From positions 1,549,001 through 1,613,000 of the forward strand of contig NZ_BIFR01000001.1 in the NCBI RefSeq assembly GCF_003967535.1: DNA of 64,000 nucleotides, given 5' to 3'. Shown in pieces: positions 35,139 to 44,258 of this stretch; positions within the stretch are counted from its first letter, which is position 1; each line of letters starts with the position of its first letter. A program made the translations under genes and the position numbers. The stretch is from Tengunoibacter tsumagoiensis. Lineage in GTDB: Bacteria > Chloroflexota > Ktedonobacteria > Ktedonobacterales > Ktedonobacteraceae. The notes below the pieces were generated by a model that saw only the letters and a program-made list of their open reading frames with translations, did not search any database and was not told where the DNA came from.

Positions 35139-36149
35139 ATGACACGTATTGTTTCATATAACATTTTAGCTGGCGGATACGACCTTTTAAATAATAACAT
35201 CAAGCGGACAGAACAGCTTCTCCAGATGATTCGTCCTGTCCAACCAGATATTGTGGGCCTTTTGGAAGCGATTCATCCAGCAATGAAGGATGGTCCACGG
35301 GTTATAGATGAGCTTGCCGAGGGATTAGGGATGCAACTGGTTGAAGGTGGGCCAGCTCCAAGGGTAAGAGATTATCGTTTAGCACTCCTGACGCGTCTTC
35401 CGATCCTGTCGACAAAGATCCATGAGCGCCCGGGGAGAATTTTGCGCCCGGTGATTGAAGTCTGCGTTGAAGATGAGAATGGTCAACCTCTGACAGTCTT
35501 TGTCACGCATCTTGCAGCGGCCTTTAATCGAGGACGTGGTGGTGGTGGAGTACGGATGCGCGAGGTCCGCGAAGTACTTGATATCATGGCAGAGGCACGT
35601 GCCTCTGGTCAACCACATCTATTAATGGGAGATTTTAACTCATTAGCGCCCCGAGAGCCATTCAAAGGAAGCAACCTGATACGCTATGTTGTTGGCATCG
35701 ATACAACAAAGCAGCAGGCAGACCTGAGCGATGGCAATCCGAATCTCAATGCCGTTGTGCCACCTCGCCTGCGTTTCCTGAATCCCGTACTTCAGCTCAT
35801 TGCAGTTCATCCAACGTTAGGAGCCCTGTTTGACCTGGTAGCAACCTTTTATGTACCTCGTGGCTGTATCAAACTCTTACTGGAGGCCGGTTATATCGAT
35901 AGCTACCGCAGAACCCATCCACATGAGCGGGGATTTACCTGTCCCGCCGCAGCACCAGCAGGCAGAATCGACTACATCTTCTCCAGCCCTACACTTATCG
36001 ACCGTTTGAGCTCCTGTGACGTGCTCACCAGAGGTGATGGCGACCTGCCAGGCTTCCTCGCTAGCGATCATTTTCCATTGACCGCTGAATATGGGGTGAA
36101 GGTCATTCCTGAGCCAGTTGCTGAAGAAGATGACACCATCAAAATCTAG
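35139..36149 (+). CDS. Endonuclease/exonuclease/phosphatase (EEP) family protein
   Basis: 336 residues from the ATG at 35139 (AAGGAT 5-10 nt upstream). EEP-fold landmarks are SYNILAGGYDLL at the start, a metal-binding Glu in GLLEAIH, LLMGDFNS (Asp/Asn catalytic pair), RIDYIFSSP, and SDHFPLTAEY with the terminal catalytic His. The fold hydrolyses phosphodiesters in nucleic acids, sphingolipids or inositol phosphates; the substrate here is not clear. There is no signal peptide, so it is likely cytoplasmic. It stands alone, followed by the universal stress gene. Confidence 0.88.
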   Translation: MTRIVSYNILAGGYDLLNNNIKRTEQLLQMIRPVQPDIVGLLEAIHPAMKDGPRVIDELAEGLGMQLVEGGPAPRVRDYRLALLTRLPILSTKIHERPGRILRPVIEVCVEDENGQPLTVFVTHLAAAFNRGRGGGGVRMREVREVLDIMAEARASGQPHLLMGDFNSLAPREPFKGSNLIRYVVGIDTTKQQADLSDGNPNLNAVVPPRLRFLNPVLQLIAVHPTLGALFDLVATFYVPRGCIKLLLEAGYIDSYRRTHPHERGFTCPAAAPAGRIDYIFSSPTLIDRLSSCDVLTRGDGDLPGFLASDHFPLTAEYGVKVIPEPVAEEDDTIKI

Positions 36150-36261
36150 CCAGTCTAGTGGCATACCCCTTGTCTACTTAGCCAGCTTCCACGACGTTAT
36201 CTGAACAGGGTACTGTCCAGTATGTGGTCGGGTTAGAGGCAGACAGATAAAGGGGGCTAGA

Positions 36262-37215
36262 ATGTTCAAGCAGATCATTGTTCCGTTGGATGGTTCATTA
36301 GCGGCTGAGCAGGCAGTTCCGCTGGCTGCAAGGATCGCTCTGGCCTCATTGGGGCGGCTTAAACTTGTGCATGTAGTCACCGTATCCCCCGAACAGAAAC
36401 TGCTGTTGGGGGCAAAAAAACAACAGCAGCGGCACGAAGAAGAGTTACAGAAAGCCAATGACTATCTAACCGGAGTTATTGAGCGTCATCCTTTGACCGC
36501 TGTTGAGGTTGAGCATAAGGTTCTGTTTGGGCAGCCAGGTAGTACCCTGTTGAAATACATCAATGAGCAGCAGAGTGCTCTTGTCGTCCTGATCGCTTTT
36601 GAGGAACCAGAGCTGAAGCGCTGGATTTTTGGCAGTGTGGCTCAGGAACTGGTGCGTAATAGTACTATTCCCATGCTGATTTTGCGTGAAAAAGGGAAAG
36701 AGCTTGAGCCCGATGCAAAGCCGCCACGCGCATTGGTCTGTCTGGATGGTTCTGAACTGGCTGAGACGGTCCTTGAGCCAGCAGCCTATCTATTACGTAA
36801 TCTCGCACTTTCTACACAAAAAGAGTTTCATCTCATCCGCATGGTACTCAAGCCCACTGAGCGTGAAGAGGCCGCCAATTTACAGATAGGAATTAGCGTG
36901 CGTCGGCAAGCCTGGTCGGAAGCAGAGGAGTATCTTAGAGCGGTCAGCAAACGTGTAGCGGAAAACCATCCAGAGTTGCAGGTAACCTGGGCAGTGCAAG
37001 AGAGCATTAGCGTAGCGAAAGACCTCATAAAATTGGCAATGTTGGGTGAAGAGACCAGCGAGCCAGGCGTTTATGCTGAAGCCTATGATCTGATTGCTTT
37101 GACAACAGTAGGGCGTCAGGGGCTGGATCGGCATATTTTAGGAAGCGTGGCGGAGCGTATTCTGCACGATGCCACAGTTCCTCTCTTTGTTGTGCCACCA
37201 CCTGTACAGAGCTAA
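36262..37215 (+). CDS. Universal stress protein with two UspA domains
   Basis: 317 residues. Each half starts with a UspA beta-strand (IIVPLDGSLAAEQAV and ALVCLDGSELAETVL) and ends with the phosphate-loop region (FGSVAQELVRNS; GRQGLDRHILGSVAERIL followed by VPLFVVPP). The second half keeps the G-x9-GS part of the ATP-binding motif; the first half is less complete. Tandem UspA proteins sense energy state or stress. Single gene ended by a strong terminator. Confidence 0.93.
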   Translation: MFKQIIVPLDGSLAAEQAVPLAARIALASLGRLKLVHVVTVSPEQKLLLGAKKQQQRHEEELQKANDYLTGVIERHPLTAVEVEHKVLFGQPGSTLLKYINEQQSALVVLIAFEEPELKRWIFGSVAQELVRNSTIPMLILREKGKELEPDAKPPRALVCLDGSELAETVLEPAAYLLRNLALSTQKEFHLIRMVLKPTEREEAANLQIGISVRRQAWSEAEEYLRAVSKRVAENHPELQVTWAVQESISVAKDLIKLAMLGEETSEPGVYAEAYDLIALTTVGRQGLDRHILGSVAERILHDATVPLFVVPPPVQS

Positions 37216-37251
37216 AAGCTACTGACAGCGATAGCGCCATACCATAGATAA

Positions 37252-37293
37252 AGGGCGTGCCCCCTGCGGTCAGTTCCGCAGGGGGCACGCCCT
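37252..37293. terminator. Bidirectional terminator, 18-bp perfect stem
   Basis: AGGGCGTGCCCCCTGCGG and its exact complement with a 6-nt loop, between the convergent universal stress and pseudokinase genes. Confidence 0.9.
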
Positions 37294-37347
37294 GATGTGT
37301 AGCAACCAGATGATAGTACTTTCCTCACCAGAGACTAAAGGCTATCA

Positions 37348-40020
37348 TCAGGATACCGCTTGCAGGTCGATTGTCGCCAGATAATGTCCTTCAGTATAGG
37401 CTTGATTGGCGCCAGCAGAACCCAGAATGGGGAGTGGTCCCTCATTGGGTGGAATCGTATGGCCTGTATAAGAGTCAGCTACTGTCTGCTTCTGCTGGAG
37501 AGCTGTTTGAATAATGTCTGGATCAGTCAGATCGGTAGCTTTCAAAATTTTAACATCATAATCTCGAATTTTTTGTATCCAGGTCCGTAGATCCGTGATA
37601 GCATTTTTGATATTCTGAATATGTTGGAGCGTGGCAGCGCTATTGCCGGGAACCTGTTTAAGATTATCCAGCTCTTTATCCAGTGTATCAATATAGCCAG
37701 CCTGAGTTGTTGAAGAGAGCAAGCCGATAGGTACTGAAATCTGACTGGGAAAGCTAGCAGGTAGATCTCCACTACTGCGAGCATAGGCAGAGCCATCGAC
37801 TGCTTCAATAATGCGGGTGGCCTGTCGACGTGCCAGACCCGTATCGTGAGAGTTCTGTAGCGAATCCACAATACTCACTGCTTTATCATTCATATTTTTA
37901 ATAGAATCAAACAGGCCATTGATAACAGCAGGATTTGTGGGCAGATCGCCATCTGCATAGAGCAGTTTTTTCAGAATAGGCAGAGATGCTGGATTGAGGA
38001 GCGCCTGAAAGACTTTTTGATTGGCAGGCTTTGTGGGCGTGCCCTGGCCCTCTTCCAGCGTAATAAAGATCCCTTTCGTAATTGCCAGGAGATTTGTGTG
38101 TTTATCATCGCCTGCATACGTATAGTCGATGCTACCCTTCTGCACATCCATCGCCCCCAGTGGTATTACCTGATCGCTTGATTCTTGTAGCCAGGCAAAA
38201 TACGTCTTGCCATCTGGTGGTGCGGCCACAGTATTTATACTGATGTGTAGTTGATCACTGTGACCTAAGGCGCTATCCTGAAAAAAGACCTGGCGTAGTG
38301 GTGGCACTGGCGTTGGTTGTTGGTTGGCCGTCTGTTTGTCGAGTAAGAGATTAGCGCCCAGGGCACTGAAGAGTACAAGCAGCACAATGACAAGTACACC
38401 AATCACAAGATAGATTGGTGAATCAGCAAACCGCAAAAAGCCACTCTTCTTCCGCGGAGGAGCAGGCCGATGCGGCATGCCTTGCGCTGGTTGAGCTGGT
38501 GGGAGCGTTGGAATAGGGGCCAGCGACGGCATACTCCCATAGGATGGACCAGCAGGATTTGGAGGATACTGCTGAGCATTTTGTGGTGCAGGCTGCATTG
38601 GTGGTACAGCGGGATAATAAGGGCTGGAAGATTGCTGCGGCTGTTGCTCGGGCGCCTGCCGTTGTGGCGGCACAGGTGGAATGGAAGGTTGCTGTGAGCG
38701 ACCACCAGTGAGGCCATGCTGGGATGGCAGATTGAAGCGATTGGATGATGGCTTTGTTGAAGATGAAAAGCCTGAAGTACCTAGCTGGCCGGTCAGCCAC
38801 TGATCCTTGTTGGCAGACTGTTCTTTTTCTCGTTCGTTGACTGGTTTTGCTTCAGCCTTTTCAACAGGAGGCGTTTGCGGCGCTGGCGCTGGTAGTGCTG
38901 GTGCTGGTATTGATGCGGGTGCTTGAGGATCAGATACAGGTTGAGATGCCTGGTAATTGACCGCGGGCAGGGGCTGTGAGAGCTGTTTAGAGACTGCAGG
39001 CAGTGGTCGAGAGATCTGCGACAATGGATTCTGAGGGACTATTGGTCTCATTGGATAGAGAGGAGGCAATGGCTGTGAGACACCAAGAATCGAGTTTGGA
39101 ACCGTAGAGTTCTGTGTATGCGGCTCATTCTCAAAGGTTTGTGGTCGATTGATATGGAACGTCGTCTGTAGAGAGCAAGCCTCAGCCACTGCTGCGGCGA
39201 GGTGAGCAGCCGATGAAAAGCGCGTTGCAGGATTTTTTGCCAGTGCTCGTAAGATCACCTCGGAGAGGGCGGCAGGAATGCTTGAATTAATGAGAATAGG
39301 CGGAGTTGGTAACGCGTTGATGTGCTGCATCATAATGGCAACAGAGCTATCCCCACGGAAGGGAACCATGCCTGTACAGATCTCATACAGCATTACGCCC
39401 AGTGCATAGATATCGCTGCGCTGGTTGACCGGATCACCGGCGGCCTGTTCAGGCGAAACATAGGCAGGCGTGGTGGTCATGCTGGTATTATTGACAATCT
39501 GTGAGATACCAGCATCGGTGAGCTGGGGTTCGCCAGCGTCAAAATGGGCGACCTGAAGCAGATTGAGCAGAACATTCGCGGGTTTAATATTGCCATGAAT
39601 AATTCCGCGACCGTGGAGCATATCTATCCCAGACGCGAGAGCCGAAGTAAGGTAGACAATCGCTGCTGGGGCAGGAATATAGCCGCGGTGTGAGGTTCCT
39701 TGAAGATAGTGGGCAAGCGTCTGACCCTCAACATACTCCATCACAATACAAGCGATCGTCTCGTTTGTCTGAGGGGTGCGTGTAATCAAATATTCCCGCA
39801 CTGGAACAAGATTCGTATGCCGTATAAGCGAAATGACCTGACCCTCATCAGTAAAGCGCTTCATAAAGTGTGGATCAGATTGTAAATCGCTATGAATTAT
39901 TTTGAGAGCGACCTCTTGGTGAATGGAGACATCACGAGCTTTCCATACCTCACCTACTTGGCCTCGTCCCAATGATTGCTGTAACTCGTATTTACCCAGG
40001 CGGCGTGGAGCTGTGCTCAT
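37348..40020 (-). CDS. Predicted membrane pseudokinase of the Ser/Thr kinase family
   Basis: 890 residues from the ATG at 40020 (AGGAGG 5 nt upstream). The kinase fold is complete (GRGQVGEVW glycine loop, VALK Lys40, SPEQ), but the catalytic loop reads HGN at 142-144 instead of HRD, and the DFG is DAG (169-171). The missing catalytic Asp predicts little or no phosphotransfer; ATP binding may remain. A long Pro/Gln-rich linker, one membrane helix (about 540-562) and an outer ~320-residue region follow. The first part of that region (YFAWLQESSDQVIPLG) resembles the RskA anti-sigma fold and the C-terminus of the 2-1498 kinase. Likely a signalling scaffold or allosteric partner. Confidence 0.92.
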   Translation of the reverse strand: MSTAPRRLGKYELQQSLGRGQVGEVWKARDVSIHQEVALKIIHSDLQSDPHFMKRFTDEGQVISLIRHTNLVPVREYLITRTPQTNETIACIVMEYVEGQTLAHYLQGTSHRGYIPAPAAIVYLTSALASGIDMLHGRGIIHGNIKPANVLLNLLQVAHFDAGEPQLTDAGISQIVNNTSMTTTPAYVSPEQAAGDPVNQRSDIYALGVMLYEICTGMVPFRGDSSVAIMMQHINALPTPPILINSSIPAALSEVILRALAKNPATRFSSAAHLAAAVAEACSLQTTFHINRPQTFENEPHTQNSTVPNSILGVSQPLPPLYPMRPIVPQNPLSQISRPLPAVSKQLSQPLPAVNYQASQPVSDPQAPASIPAPALPAPAPQTPPVEKAEAKPVNEREKEQSANKDQWLTGQLGTSGFSSSTKPSSNRFNLPSQHGLTGGRSQQPSIPPVPPQRQAPEQQPQQSSSPYYPAVPPMQPAPQNAQQYPPNPAGPSYGSMPSLAPIPTLPPAQPAQGMPHRPAPPRKKSGFLRFADSPIYLVIGVLVIVLLVLFSALGANLLLDKQTANQQPTPVPPLRQVFFQDSALGHSDQLHISINTVAAPPDGKTYFAWLQESSDQVIPLGAMDVQKGSIDYTYAGDDKHTNLLAITKGIFITLEEGQGTPTKPANQKVFQALLNPASLPILKKLLYADGDLPTNPAVINGLFDSIKNMNDKAVSIVDSLQNSHDTGLARRQATRIIEAVDGSAYARSSGDLPASFPSQISVPIGLLSSTTQAGYIDTLDKELDNLKQVPGNSAATLQHIQNIKNAITDLRTWIQKIRDYDVKILKATDLTDPDIIQTALQQKQTVADSYTGHTIPPNEGPLPILGSAGANQAYTEGHYLATIDLQAVS

Positions 40021-40074
40021 TGCATCCTCCTGCATGCCGATAGACCTCAAATGGTCCAGTCCGGATTGCCATAA

Positions 40075-40103
40075 ATTGTGGAAAATGAAAAAAATTGAGT
40101 CAA
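40075..40103 (-). promoter_or_regulatory. Candidate promoter of the pseudokinase gene
   Basis: On the minus strand TTGACT (40103-40098), a 17-bp spacer and CACAAT (40080-40075). The -35 is good; the -10 matches four of six consensus bases. Confidence 0.45.
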
Positions 40104-40268
40104 GAAATAAAGCGAGCTGTTTAACCTGTCACAGTATCCCTTGTTACCATAGCAGAGGTATGGCAAACGATCAAATATTTAGGACAGATATCCTAGTTGC
40201 CTGCTATTCTCTTATTCTCTCTGGATGCGCCCATGTCGGAAATCTCAACCCTATCTGGAATAGATATT

Positions 40269-40277
40269 TGCTATACT
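40269..40277 (+). promoter_or_regulatory. Extended -10 promoter of the Bax1-like gene
   Basis: TTTGCTATACT gives an extended -10 (TGCTATACT). The predicted start near 40284 leaves a ~46-nt leader with the ribosome site AGAGGT. Confidence 0.45.
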
Positions 40278-40329
40278 TAAGAGGCAAGGCAATCAGGGCT
40301 GGAGCAGAAAAAAGAGAAAGAGGTATCAT

Positions 40330-42357
40330 GTGCGTTTCAGTTTACAAGATGTTCGGAAATCGATTCAAAGACGGGGTGGAGTGCTTGCAGTTTCCTTATA
40401 TTTTCTGCGCCCTGGAATCTTACAGGTAGAGATTGAGCGTCTGATCGCTTATTTTGAGGGCCTGCTTGGTCAGCCACAGAGCCAGTTCTCTGTTGATGAG
40501 GCTCGGGCCTATATAGGTGATTATCGTCTGGCCCATTGCTTGATAGCGACGCTTAGCGCCTGGTATAGCTGGCAGACGCGGGATTGGGTCTCCGTTGTGA
40601 AGGAGCTTGGTGCAGATGCTCAGCAGCCAGCTCTTAGCTCACCCATTCAGTTGCGCCTTGCACTGTATATGTATGTAAATGCCCATTACAATGGCTTTCT
40701 AAGTGAGCAGCAGCGTCCGCAGGCACTGCAAACGTTTGCCCAGGAGCTGGGAATAAGTAGCGCTTCGCTTGAGGTATTGCTGCATAACGATAGCGAGGAG
40801 GAGGCGCGGCTGATCCGTACGGGCGAGCGAGCTCCTACCGCCTCTGAAGTCGCTATCCTCTACAATCAATGGGCTTTTGAGGCTGCCCTTTTCACTGCTT
40901 CTGAGGTGAGGCTCGTAATTGACTGTAACGCCTTTGTCCTCTCAGATGCCAGTGTTGCAACTTCAGGTGCTGAGAGCTCCTGGTTGAAAGGTCAGGGGAG
41001 CGTTGGACTGGGTGCCGGGGCTGCTATTAAGCGGCTTTGCTATCTGGCACGCCGGATGGGGGTCTATTATGATCTGGCCTATGAAGGCAATGAAACGGAT
41101 CTTGCACTTGATAGACCTTTACAGCAGAACAAGCCTCTTCTGCTCAATCTGACTCTTTATGGTCCCCAGGAAGTCACGGGGCTTCCACAACAATATGGTC
41201 TGCGGCTGGCGCGTCTCTGCCGCTTCCTGTTGGGATATCGAACTCATGGAGGACAGGGGCGAGCCTCTTTGGGCAAGGCAGTTGTGGCCGCCAGTGCGCG
41301 TGTGCATTTTCTTCAGCGAACGTATATGTTTGCCATGGACGCCAATCTCTTGCAGCTTCTTCCATCTGTTCCTCCAGGCACCGAACGTGAAGGCGAAGAG
41401 AGCAATGTCCTCTTTGATAGCAGCATTGAGCAGGCTTTTGCTGAAGCTTTTCTGGGCGCATCTGCCAGCCAGGGTGTTGATGGCTGGCATCTGGAGCGAG
41501 AACCTGAGCCCTTGCTGTTGGATCGAAGTATCTTTATCCCTGATTTTGCCTTTAGCCGTGGCACAAGGCGTATTTATGGAGAGATTCTAGGCTTCTGGAC
41601 GCCAGCCTATCGTGAGCGCAAGATTCAGAAGCTGCAACAGTTGCGAGGCCGTCAGGATCTGTTGCTGGCAATTCCTGAGGAGGCAAAAGAGGTCTTTACG
41701 CCCATCGCGAACGATTTTCCCATTGTTTATTACACCAATCAGCTCTCCCTAGCAGAGGTATTGCAGGTGCTTCGTAGCCATTATGATGATTTTGCTGAGA
41801 GGCTTGCGCAAGTTGATCTTGAGGCTGTGCAGGCTCAGGTCTGGGAGATGGGTCTCTGTTCAGAGCGGACCAGTATGGAGCTATTGCAGTGTTATCGGCG
41901 GTCAGAGCTATTGAAAGCGGTTGAGCGCGTCTGTGATAATACTGGTGGCGAGATCCTGTTTGTCAGCGGTCTAGGGCTCTTTACCCAGACCTGGATGCAT
42001 CAGGCCCTCCAGAGCTTTACGGACTGGATGCAGCAGATACAATCCTGTAGCTTAGCCGACGCCATCCGCGAGCTACAGATCCAACAACCCGGCTTACAGA
42101 GCAGTGAAGAGACAAGTATTGAGACCCTGATTGGACTCTGGTCGGAGATACGCATCCAACGTGACTCTATCTTTGAAGCCCGCGTTGAACTGGTTCATCT
42201 CGCTAAACCTCTCCAGGAGACAGCTGAGCAGGATGCTCTCACAACAGAAGAGGCTCCGATTGCTGGCGATATGAAAAAAAGTACCCGTCAGAAACGCGCT
42301 CCCAGTAAAAAGCGGCCCAGAGCAGAGCCTGAGACCATCCAGGAGAATCTCTGGTAG
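40330..42357 (+). CDS. Bax1-like (DUF790) nuclease
   Basis: 675 residues from a GTG at 40330 (AGAGGT 5 nt upstream). The N-terminus (MRFSLQDVRKSIQRR) and the central block IFIPDFAFSRG (about 399-409) followed by YGEILGFWTPAYRERK (about 415-430) are characteristic of DUF790. That block supplies the PD...ExG-type acidic residues of the nuclease core. In archaea, Bax1 binds XPB helicase and cuts DNA near the bubble edge; an XPB-type helicase is encoded at 1539-2963. The C-terminus is a Lys/Arg-rich tail that may bind DNA. Transcribed alone, with the hairpin repeat array immediately downstream. Confidence 0.87.
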   Translation: MRFSLQDVRKSIQRRGGVLAVSLYFLRPGILQVEIERLIAYFEGLLGQPQSQFSVDEARAYIGDYRLAHCLIATLSAWYSWQTRDWVSVVKELGADAQQPALSSPIQLRLALYMYVNAHYNGFLSEQQRPQALQTFAQELGISSASLEVLLHNDSEEEARLIRTGERAPTASEVAILYNQWAFEAALFTASEVRLVIDCNAFVLSDASVATSGAESSWLKGQGSVGLGAGAAIKRLCYLARRMGVYYDLAYEGNETDLALDRPLQQNKPLLLNLTLYGPQEVTGLPQQYGLRLARLCRFLLGYRTHGGQGRASLGKAVVAASARVHFLQRTYMFAMDANLLQLLPSVPPGTEREGEESNVLFDSSIEQAFAEAFLGASASQGVDGWHLEREPEPLLLDRSIFIPDFAFSRGTRRIYGEILGFWTPAYRERKIQKLQQLRGRQDLLLAIPEEAKEVFTPIANDFPIVYYTNQLSLAEVLQVLRSHYDDFAERLAQVDLEAVQAQVWEMGLCSERTSMELLQCYRRSELLKAVERVCDNTGGEILFVSGLGLFTQTWMHQALQSFTDWMQQIQSCSLADAIRELQIQQPGLQSSEETSIETLIGLWSEIRIQRDSIFEARVELVHLAKPLQETAEQDALTTEEAPIAGDMKKSTRQKRAPSKKRPRAEPETIQENLW

Positions 42358-42456
42358 CCAACATGAGCGCCGTCTGATCTACCTGTTTTAAATCATAAAA
42401 TACCTTAAAATAAAATTTTGTTATATAAATATCGAAAAATATATAATACCATGTCA

Positions 42457-43107
42457 AGTAGGGAAAGTCGCTTGTCTCTTTCCTCTCGTCCCCCTTCGCT
42501 GTGTGAGCCCCTCCATAGCTCAATGGGAAAGGATGTTATGGAGGGGCTGGCAGAGCGGAGCTTCACATTTTGGAAGGAGACAAGCGACCTTCCCTACTGC
42601 TTTTGTTATGTTGTGAACGTAAAAACACATTATGAATGTTAAGTAGGGAAAGTAGCTTGTCTCTTTCCTCTCGTCCCCCTCCGCTGTGTGAGCCCCTCCA
42701 TTGCTCAATGGGAAAGGATGTTATGGAGGGGCTGGCAGAGCGGAGCTTCACGATTTGGAAGGAGACAAGCGACCTTCCCTACTACTTTTGTTGTGCTATG
42801 AATGTAAAAACACATTATGAATGTTAAGTAGGGAAAGTAGCTTGTCTCTTTCCTCGGTTCCCCCTTCGCTGTGTGAGCCCCTCCATAGCTAATGGGAAAG
42901 GATGTTATGGAGGGGCTGGCAGAGCGGAGCTTCACGATTTGGAAGGAGACAAGCGACCTTCCCTACTGCTTTTGTTATTTTGTGAACGTAAAAACACATT
43001 ATGAATGTCAAGTAGGGAAAGTCGCTTGTCTCTTTCCTCGGTTCCCCTCAGCTGTGTGAGCCCCTCCATTGCTCAATTGAGGGTTGGATCATGGAGGGGC
43101 TGGCATA
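42457..43107. repeat. Tandem array of four ~185-bp units, each a long hairpin
   Basis: Units begin at 42457, 42642, 42827 and 43011 (period 185, 185, 184). Each full unit has a 141-142-nt inverted-repeat part: outer arm AGTAGGGAAAGTCGCTTGTC and its near-complement, a middle stem CCGCT/AGCGG, and an inner stem GCCCCTCCAT/ATGGAGGGGC. A ~43-nt conserved spacer (TGAACGTAAAAACACATT) follows. The fourth unit keeps the inner stem but loses the right outer arm. A T-to-C change in the middle stem (units 1 and 2) keeps pairing; a C-to-A change in the outer arm of units 2 and 3 breaks one pair. No insertion-sequence gene is present. Function unknown. Confidence 0.92.
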
Positions 43108-43351
43108 GTGCAACGTGAAATTGAATGCTATCGGCCTGAGTGTATGATGAAAGTATGTTCTAGTGTAAGTCTGGTATCCATACATTGCTGAAACAGCTTA
43201 TAAGTATGCATGAATTTATAGAATCGCCTTAAAATCTAGTAAATATGTTCCAGGAACTGTTGACATGCCAATGGTACTTCGTGTACTATTGCTGTGTATT
43301 AGAACAAAGGTTCTGATATAGCTAAAAACAGTAGAGAGGACGGTAGGAATA

Positions 43352-44161
43352 GTGGAACAAACTTCTTTGCAACGCGCTCGTAAGACAGCAGAGCGACAGG
43401 TTATCAGGAAAGCGCAGAGGGATGATATTGCGGATGAGGTGTGGCCAGCGCGAATGCCAAGTAGTGTGCGGCGTTACCAGAGCGATGTAAAGATGGAAGT
43501 GGGGCGAGCAATAGCTGATGTACAACCAGAGACCCAGAGCGTCTATAGCCGCGCCAACAAAATCCCGGCTCGACGCACAGCTGCGCCGTCAACCTCCCGG
43601 CCACATCGTCCAGTTGAACAGCCAATCTTACAATTGACGGGTCCGATTGATACCGATGAGATTGTCTGGCGGCCTGATAAAGCCCTGATCCAGGCTTCAT
43701 CTCGTCCGGTCCAGGGGAGAAACCTGCACTGGCTAACCTATCTGGGATTGTTTCTCCTGCTCATGATTGTTGGTTGGGGGTTACTGAGCACAGTTGCTAA
43801 CTGGTGGCAGATAACGGTAGATGATTGGCATTATGGGCGACCACGCACTTATCAGACAGATCAGATCGTAGGACATAACGATTCAGCCAATAATCCCAGT
43901 CATTTCATTGTCGTCAACTTAAACCGGCATGTACAGGTAATTGAGTTTCCCGGTGGCGACTCGAGCAAAGTAAAACTTTACACCCTACCAGTACTAACGG
44001 GTCAGGGTCAGGATCTTGCGCCCGCCACATTGCTATTCAAAGATCTCAATGGGGATGGAAAACTCGATATGGTTGTCTGTATTCAGGATAGCCGTTTCCC
44101 ATTTCTGAATGATAATGGACAGTTTCGCGCTCCCAGAGTGGATGAACATCTCCAACTCTAG
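43352..44161 (+). CDS. Hypothetical membrane protein with an outer FG-GAP-like end
   Basis: 269 residues from a GTG at 43352 (AGGA close upstream). A basic, disordered ~125-residue cytoplasmic N-terminus is followed by one membrane helix (about 129-150, WLTYLGLFLLLMIVGWG) and an outer part of ~115 residues. Its end has a calcium-loop-like DLNGDGKLDMVV, as in FG-GAP/VCBS repeats. No function is assigned. It lies between the hairpin array and a bidirectional terminator. Confidence 0.7.
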   Translation: MEQTSLQRARKTAERQVIRKAQRDDIADEVWPARMPSSVRRYQSDVKMEVGRAIADVQPETQSVYSRANKIPARRTAAPSTSRPHRPVEQPILQLTGPIDTDEIVWRPDKALIQASSRPVQGRNLHWLTYLGLFLLLMIVGWGLLSTVANWWQITVDDWHYGRPRTYQTDQIVGHNDSANNPSHFIVVNLNRHVQVIEFPGGDSSKVKLYTLPVLTGQGQDLAPATLLFKDLNGDGKLDMVVCIQDSRFPFLNDNGQFRAPRVDEHLQL

Positions 44162-44190
44162 CTTCCAGTCCAGCCCTACCGCCTTATCAC

Positions 44191-44241
44191 AAAGAAGACC
44201 AGACCTTCCCGTAGAGAGAATGGTCTGGTCTTCTTTTCTTT
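44191..44241. terminator. Bidirectional terminator
   Basis: AAAGAAGACCAGACC and its exact complement GGTCTGGTCTTCTTT with a 16-nt loop, followed by more T. It separates the convergent genes ending at 44161 and 44259. Confidence 0.88.
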
Positions 44242-44258
44242 TTAAGAGCATCAGCTTT

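Larger units (their letters stand above)
40021..40329. other. Divergent intergenic region, pseudokinase / Bax1
   Basis: About 310 bp. It contains the candidate promoters at 40075-40103 (minus) and 40269-40277 (plus). No gene was recognised. Confidence 0.55.

Noticed and set aside
39923..40429. 168-codon open frame overlapping the pseudokinase start and the Bax1 start
   Set aside because: It covers two divergent promoters and runs antisense into the pseudokinase gene; its protein has no family features, while the overlapping GTG at 40330 opens a clear DUF790 protein.
42418..42935. Several 60-75-codon open frames on both strands in the hairpin array
   Set aside because: They recur only because the DNA unit is repeated, appear on both strands, lack ribosome sites and run straight through the inverted repeats.
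42457..43107. CRISPR array
   Set aside because: Period is 185 bp, the spacers are as conserved as the repeats, each unit is a long hairpin, and no cas genes are present.
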